Origin: Ophiobolus disseminans
Lineage: Eukaryota; Ascomycota; Dothideomycetes; Pleosporales; Phaeosphaeriaceae
DNA: 64,000 bases
Reading direction: 5' to 3'
Assembly (NCBI GenBank): GCA_010093685.1
Contig: MU006225.1
Coordinates: 1,005,575 to 1,069,574 of the forward strand
Below are positions 59,518-64,000 of this stretch, in pieces; position 1 is the first letter of the stretch, and the number at the start of each line of letters is the position of its first letter. Below the pieces are notes generated by a model. It was not told where the DNA came from and made no database searches. It saw only the letters and a program-made list of their open reading frames with translations. A program made the translations under genes and the position numbers.

Positions 59518-61542
59518 ATGAAAAACCAACGGGAAGGAGCTGTCGGCGTGCATCAACGCATCACCAGCAATCCATGGGGCGCGTTCGTAACTCCACGATC
59601 CACGGAGGACGAGACCGACCCTCCGACAGACGATCTGACGTTACAAAATGCGCTTTAGCCTGGAACTGCATGTTTGGAGACCGTCAAGCCACTCTCGGTG
59701 TGAAAGATCCGGTGCCTTTAGAGCAAGGTCCAATCCTTGGTAGTGGTGGCCTCGGAGTTGTTTACGAGACAAAACTCGCTGGGATTGCGGTGGCTTGGAA
59801 ACGTACATACAGCCGACGCCTTACCGAATGGTACCATAACGAAGTCAGGATCCTAGCTCAGATGAATACGAAGCGGCACAAACACGTCATCAATCTCATT
59901 GGTTCCTACATTCATCGCCAGAGGAATAGTACTTATGAACTTGCGATCCTAACGTGGCCAGTTGCGAGGTATGACCTCTCTGTTTTGCTTCACGAGATTG
60001 ACCTAATCAACCAGTGGAAGAACCGCGACGGCCCTTGGGAGGAGGACGACCTGGCGACTCCGCCAACGGAAGAAGAGAAGGCAGCATATGAGAACTTGCT
60101 TCAGCTGGAGTAACTAGATCAACCATGGCCACGCGTGTTCACTTGGTACCTCCGAAAGACGCTGCTTGAAGCAATCTTACAACGATTGAGTCGATCAATC
60201 GGCTGCATCGCTGAAGCAGTGAAATACCTCCATCAACACAACATTCGCCATAAGGACATCAAGCCCTCCCAGATTGTCCTTTCATCCTCCGGACTCTGGC
60301 TAACAGATTTCGGCTGGTCTAAGGATATCACTCATCTCACAAGCAGCGAAACAAGCGGTGGCGACAGGATAACGCCGAGGTACCACGCGCCCGAGATGGC
60401 ACAGATGGGAAAATGCGGGAAACCTGAAGACATATTTGCATTGGGCTGCACTTATCTTGAGATGAGATAGGCTAAAGGATCAACAGCCTCAACCCACGAG
60501 AGTACCTGAATCCACGACGATTACCCATGTGGACTTTTCAGGGAAATCCCAGTGCGATCGAATCATGGTTGGCGCCCTTCAGAATCGACACTAGCCCAAC
60601 ACGGTGGCTTCTCGGGGATCTTATCGAACAAATGATGTCGCTAGATCCGAGAAAACGGTCATCGATGGAACATGTCGTGAGAGACCTGCAAATCGTATCC
60701 TGGTCTGGGCAGGCCATCTTTTTCCATACGTGTTGCAGCAATGGTATGTGCTATAGTGCCTTACATTCTATTAGTCGTAACTGACGTTTGCTGCCGTAGA
60801 CCACGTAGACCACTCGAGAGGCTTGTTTGACCAACAAGATGTGAGCTACGACGAATTCACGATCCCGGAAAACACTATCTCAGAACAGACCTCGAGTCGA
60901 ACGCGTTCAGGTCTGGAAAATGATAGTGCGCAGCAAGTGGCTTCTTCCCCTACTCAACAACGTGCAATGTTACACAATCGAGCTGGCAGCCATATGTCTG
61001 ATTATGGAAGTGTCGTTTCAGACCCATCTTGGGACGATATGGATTCCGTTGAGCAAGAAGATGATCCGAGGATTGATGATAATGACCCCGAGCTGAAGAA
61101 ACTCATCAATGATGAGAAATCCGAAAATGCTGTTTCGGGTTTATTTGATCACGCCATGAACAACGACGTCATTGGTACTAACAGCATGGCCGAGGATCCG
61201 CTCAAGGGACGCGGATGGGCTAGACTTCCGTCCCCTCCACCAACAGACCGAATGGTAGCGGAGGGCCAAGCACACCATGAGGACCAATGTGAGCAGTCCC
61301 AGGGTGAAGACGGTGATGAAGATACAGAGACCTCGGACGACGAAGGTCCGCCATACAAGGAGTCTCAACAGCAGTCTCCTTCCGAACAGGGGTCAGAAAG
61401 GGACGGTGAGCTCCAAGGTCGTGCTAGACAACGGCGCGAGTTTGATCCCCGCATCAGCCTGATGTTCTCAGCCCATCAGAGACAATTGGAGGAGAGAGGG
61501 GAGAAAATGAGGATCGGCGACCTGGTGGGATCTTTTCGCTGA
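59518..61542 (+). pseudogene. Kinase relative with several lesions and acidic C-terminal exon (kinase 3)
   Basis: A plausible start is ATG 59518, whose frame stops at 59658. The kinase-like frame runs from about 59650: LGSGGLGVVYE, VAWKRTYSR, AILTWPVARYDL. TAA at 60111-60113 interrupts it, then IRHKDIKPSQ and WLTDFGWSKD follow in the same frame to a TAG at 60468-60470. The conserved continuation (MWTFQGNPSAIE... FFHTCCSN) lies in another frame, consistent with a small deletion after GAGATGAG. A phase-1 intron (60744-60799) leads to an acidic, Ser/Gln-rich exon, 60800-61542, quite unlike the C2H2-like exons of its relatives. Three or more lesions make this an older pseudogene than kinase 2. 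No alternative introns restoring the frame were found. Confidence 0.75.
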
Positions 61543-61908
61543 GCTGTTCTTATTCGCAAGGTGGACGGAGCTCCGAGCAGTCTTGTAGTAGGTTAACATG
61601 GGGCGGGAAAAGCTTCGTAAGCAACCACACGTTTGACTATATCTGAATTAAGTCGATAGATGTAGTAGCGTTCGGTGTATGACGAACCCACTGCTATTTG
61701 TATACGTACCTCGTCCAGCCACCGGCTTCAACTTGTAGAAAACTGCCTGATCAAGTAAGTCAGCATGTGCGCCTTAGCCAAAAAGTGCACTCCGGAATAC
61801 TTCTTGCACGCCTTGCGTAATCGCCCCGACTCTTACAAAGAATGGCCTTGGTTTTGGCTTTTCGTCTTTGCTTCATCTTTCTCTCTCTTTTGGTGTTGTT
61901 CGGTCGCA
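61543..61908. other. Intergenic, nothing recognised
   Basis: 366 bases. The frame of the next gene is open back to ATG 61765, but a signal peptide at 61909 makes the later start better. Confidence 0.5.
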
Positions 61909-62720
61909 ATGGCGAAGCCTACTTGTTTTCGCCTTTTCGCTCTCAGCACCATTTGTGCCCTCACATCGGCTCTCTCTAACCTCAGGACTTGTACGGATAG
62001 CCACTGCGGACGATCCAACCAAACTATAGACATGTTGAATGACTTCCGAAACACGGCCTGCAAACCCTTAAACGTGGCTGTCGGAGGAAGCTTCCAAATC
62101 TTAGCATTGGATCCAGGATGTACTGGTAAGACAATCTCGAAATGATTGAAATCAATTTGGTTCAATGCTAAAGTAAATCAGTCATATTGTACGGAGGGAG
62201 CCCGGGCGAGATGATGTGTTCCCGTGGCGCAAAAGCCCCTGGTCGGGTTGAGACGTGCTACAATTCGTCCTGGATGTACTACTCAATTCAAGGTTGCCGG
62301 CCACCCACAGTGTCTGTTGCGGTTGCATCATCGGCTTCCGCGACTTCGAAATCCTCTGCCACGAACCACAACGAACGCGATAATCGCCAGCCGCGTCGCA
62401 AAGGTGTGGTTGCCGGAACCATTGTTGCAGCATTCGCAGGCACTGCGCTTGCCTTCACAGGTGTCTGGATTTTCAGGCGACGATGCTTCAGGGTTGAGCC
62501 AGTGAATGCCCACGAACTCGCTGGAGACCGTGCACTTGTTGAGACAGTGTCTGTAGAGAAGCAGGTGCCGAAGGAATTGTGGGGCGGTCACGCTGCAGTA
62601 GAAATGGGGCGGAATAGTCGGTTTGAGCCGCAAGCGGAAATTTCAGTAACGAAGCCCGAGGTGCAGGATTCAGACGAGGATGACCTATATCCCGAAATTC
62701 GTGTGCGCTTGATTATTTGA
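61909..62720 (+). CDS. Type-I membrane/surface protein, unknown function
   Basis: Exons 61909-62125 and 62182-62720 (56-nt intron) give 251 residues. The signal peptide is MAKPTCFRLFALSTICALTSALS. The outer part has paired cysteines (CTDSHC, TACKP, PGCTG, MMCSRG, TCYNSSW, GCRPP) and Asn-x-Ser/Thr sites. A Ser/Thr stalk follows, then one membrane span (GVVAGTIVAAFAGTALAFTGVWIF) closed by RRR, then an acidic cytosolic tail ending YPEIRVRLII. This is the layout of many fungal single-pass surface proteins, but I do not recognise a family. An in-frame ATG upstream (61765) would bury the signal peptide. Confidence 0.8.
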
Positions 62721-63370
62721 CGAATGGATCTGTCGGACATTTTGTAAGCAAGGAGGTAGAGATGAGGTGTGATGGCTGTCTGATCGCATGAGTCTGGTGA
62801 TAGCCTTCGTTTAGAGTGATTTTGGTAGCGAAACGAAGTGACATCATCGGCCTCACTTTCGCACGAAGTCATTGTTTCCTCGATTAGGCTTGCACACTTA
62901 CACCAACGCCAGAAACTCAAGAGATGCCAATATCGAATTGCTTGGTTCCTACTTGCGACGCACAAGAATGTTGCAGATACTCACAAGGACCACAGAATGC
63001 CGCGGATGACTAAGGCGCTGGTACGGCGATCGTGTACCCACCGCTGCATCTATCGTCTCTCTCGCACACCCCAACACGGCGCCAGCGGGTCATCCATCTA
63101 CCCGTCCTAGGCGTCGCGTATCATCTCATGCCCTTCGAAGCATAGCGAACGCGCACAGCTGCTGGCCAAGCCAACATTCGCGACGCTGGGCTTCCTTTTT
63201 GAGGCGCGCCAACGCAAGGCGATATGCACATCTCAGCTCTCAGCTGAAGTTGGTTCAGCCACACGACCAGCGCACTTCCATCGTCCGACTATCCTTAAGA
63301 ATCCCTCCAACAAACGAAGAGATGGACGTTCTTGCTATATAAGAGATTTGTTTTGCGGCTATCTCATACA

Positions 63371-63382
63371 AAAGACACAAGC
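63371..63382 (+). promoter_or_regulatory. Conserved upstream block of tRNA-Tyr 1
   Basis: AAAGACACAAGC, identical at 63732-63743. In both cases it ends exactly 24 bases before the first tRNA base. Confidence 0.6.
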
Positions 63383-63385
63383 TAT

Positions 63386-63403
63386 GGGCGTCATATGACG
63401 CCT
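63386..63403 (+). promoter_or_regulatory. Upstream palindrome/hairpin of tRNA-Tyr 1
   Basis: GGGCGTCATATGACGCCT, a near-perfect palindrome ending three bases before the tRNA. It is matched in place and size at 63747-63764 with paired base differences. Confidence 0.7.
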
Positions 63404-63406
63404 TGC

Positions 63407-63490
63407 CTCCCCATAGTGAAGTGGTTTATCACGCCTGGCTGTAATGTTCAAAGCCTCCAGGAATCCCTCGTTCGATTCGCGGTGGGGAGA
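63407..63490 (+). tRNA. tRNA-Tyr(GTA) with 11-nt intron
   Basis: A full cloverleaf can be drawn. The acceptor stem is CTCCCCA/TGGGGAG (7 bp, with the C1-G72 pair and A73 that mark eukaryotic tRNA-Tyr). The D arm is GTGA/TCAC, and the anticodon stem CCTGG/CCAGG (5 bp). Anticodon GTA lies at 63441-63443, with a short intron after position 37 (about 63445-63455), as in all eukaryotic tRNA-Tyr genes. The T arm has loop TTCGATT and one T-C mismatch in its stem. Box A is TAGTGAAGTGG and box B is GTTCGATTCG. A T6 run at 63506-63511 serves as terminator. Confidence 0.88.
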
Positions 63491-63505
63491 TTAGCCAGTA
63501 TCTTC

Positions 63506-63511
63506 TTTTTT
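63506..63511 (+). terminator. Pol III T6 terminator of tRNA-Tyr 1
   Basis: Six T residues, 16 bases after the tRNA 3' end. Confidence 0.7.
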
Positions 63512-63731
63512 GCATCTCTCTTTTGGTCGACGCGAGCATTTGGCTGTCTTCCAAGGTTACTTGCCGAGAATTGTGGCTGACCTGGTCGAGCTGAATGCAG
63601 GGCTGGATCCTACGAGCATCCGGGCCACCTTTTTGCGCACCCGCACATCTTCAGGATGCGGAACGCTTGAAAGATGTAATTTGGGTTCGCCTGCTAGTAT
63701 ATGAGATTGACAAACAATCGCACTCTCAGAC

Positions 63732-63743
63732 AAAGACACAAGC
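63732..63743 (+). promoter_or_regulatory. Conserved upstream block of tRNA-Tyr 2
   Basis: AAAGACACAAGC, identical to 63371-63382 and at the same distance from its tRNA. Confidence 0.6.
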
Positions 63744-63746
63744 CAA

Positions 63747-63764
63747 GCACATCACATGATGTGT
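63747..63764 (+). promoter_or_regulatory. Upstream hairpin of tRNA-Tyr 2
   Basis: GCACATCACATGATGTGT folds like 63386-63403. Where bases differ between the two copies, both partners of three pairs have changed (G-C to C-G, G-C to A-T twice). Confidence 0.7.
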
Positions 63765-63767
63765 TAC

Positions 63768-63901
63768 CTCTCCTTGGTGTAGTGGCAGCACATCCGACTG
63801 TAATATCAATAACTTCGGAAGACCCTCGTTGTAAGTTCTTTCAAAAGTTCATGGATTCGAATCTCCATACTGACTCTCACAAGCGATCCGCGGAGGGGAG
63901 A
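63768..63901 (+). tRNA. tRNA-Tyr(GTA) with 10-nt intron and a 53-bp insert in the T-loop
   Basis: The acceptor stem CTCTCCT/AGGGGAG (C1-G72), the D arm GTGT/GCAC and the anticodon stem TCCGA/TCGGA pair well. The anticodon GTA is at 63800-63802, with the usual small intron after it. The T-stem CCTCG/CGCGG, including the same T-C mismatch as copy 1, pairs only if 63831-63883 is removed. Without that segment the T-loop reads TTCGATC and the molecule is a normal 81-nt precursor. The insert splits box B but itself carries a perfect box-B-like GGATTCGAATC. It may be functional if the insert is removed, or it may be a pseudo-tRNA. Confidence 0.7.
63831..63883 (+). other. 53-bp GT-AG intron-like insert inside tRNA-Tyr 2
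   Basis: Begins GTAAGT and ends CACAAG, with ACTGAC 14 to 9 bases before the end: all three signals of the window's mRNA introns. It also contains the hairpin ATGGA-TTCGAATC-TCCAT. Confidence 0.65.
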
Positions 63902-63924
63902 AATTCGCAGCTATGCTGTCTATC

Positions 63925-63929
63925 TTTTT
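63925..63929 (+). terminator. Pol III T5 run after tRNA-Tyr 2
   Basis: Five T residues, 24 bases after the tRNA 3' end. Confidence 0.55.
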
Positions 63930-64000
63930 GCTGAATCACTTTCCCAGTTTGCTCCAAGTCTTGGTCTGCCGCAAGCTGAGACGTGGTGGCTGCCTGATGG

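Larger units (their letters stand above)
62721..63406. other. Intergenic upstream of tRNA-Tyr genes
   Basis: 686 bases. No protein gene seen. Holds a TATATAAG at 63336-63343, 70 bases before the first tRNA. The same element class recurs at 63698, 70 bases before the second. Confidence 0.5.

Noticed and set aside
60110..60158. A 49-nt GTAACT...AAAG 'intron' removing the TAA in kinase 3
   Set aside because: Length is not a multiple of three and the downstream kinase frame would be lost.
1..64000. CRISPR arrays, rRNA genes, bacterial-type operons, viral genes
   Set aside because: No regularly spaced repeats, rRNA sequence, operon structure or viral protein motifs were seen.

Overview
The window is nuclear DNA of a filamentous ascomycete, most likely a Dothideomycete of the Pleosporales type (inference). 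Genes are closely packed on both strands. Most carry GT-AG introns of 43-65 nt with CTRAC-type branch points. Families typical of filamentous fungi are present: a NADPH oxidase, an AA9 LPMO, a CBM18 chitin-binding protein, a Baeyer-Villiger-type monooxygenase, F-box-like proteins and kinases fused to C2H2-like regions. Exon coordinates below were deduced by eye from splice signals, reading phase and family conservation.

Layout. 1-11 kb: 3' end of a NADPH oxidase, a membrane protein, sulfite oxidase, ubiquitin-conjugating enzyme UBC7, an asparagine synthetase and an F-box-like protein; two copies of a ~150 bp inverted-repeat element (MITE A) lie here. 11-20 kb: a membrane sulfatase-family protein, a secreted three-module CBM18 protein and another F-box-like gene. 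20-27 kb: a flavin monooxygenase, then a cluster of three related RING-like genes: one split in two by an apparent inversion, one decayed, one intact. 28-36 kb: AA9 LPMO, cytokinesis protein Cyk3 and cytoplasmic GluRS; MITE B copies with 4-bp target duplications lie between these genes. 36-50 kb: kinase/C2H2 fusion, GFA-domain protein, WD40 plus inositol-polyphosphate 5-phosphatase, CHY zinc finger protein, proteasome alpha-4, D-2-hydroxyglutarate dehydrogenase and a secreted amidohydrolase. 51-62 kb: MTHFR (Met12 type), two disabled relatives of the kinase family around a secreted cysteine-containing protein, and a type-I membrane protein. 63-64 kb: two tRNA-Tyr(GTA) genes.

How it fits together. 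The window is not one pathway. Housekeeping genes (UBC7, PRE6, GluRS, MTHFR, CYK3, sulfite oxidase) alternate with fast-evolving accessory islands at 17-19 kb (F-box-like), 22.6-27 kb (RING-like) and 54-62 kb (kinase pseudogenes, secreted and surface proteins). The islands carry nonsense codons, frameshifts and an inversion. The most unusual signals are a second tRNA-Tyr gene whose T-loop is cut by a 53-bp insert shaped like a spliceosomal intron, a hairpin with paired (compensatory) differences just upstream of both tRNA-Tyr genes, a RING-like gene broken by a ~0.66 kb inversion, and a 9-nt micro-exon held between two near-identical introns in the CBM18 gene.
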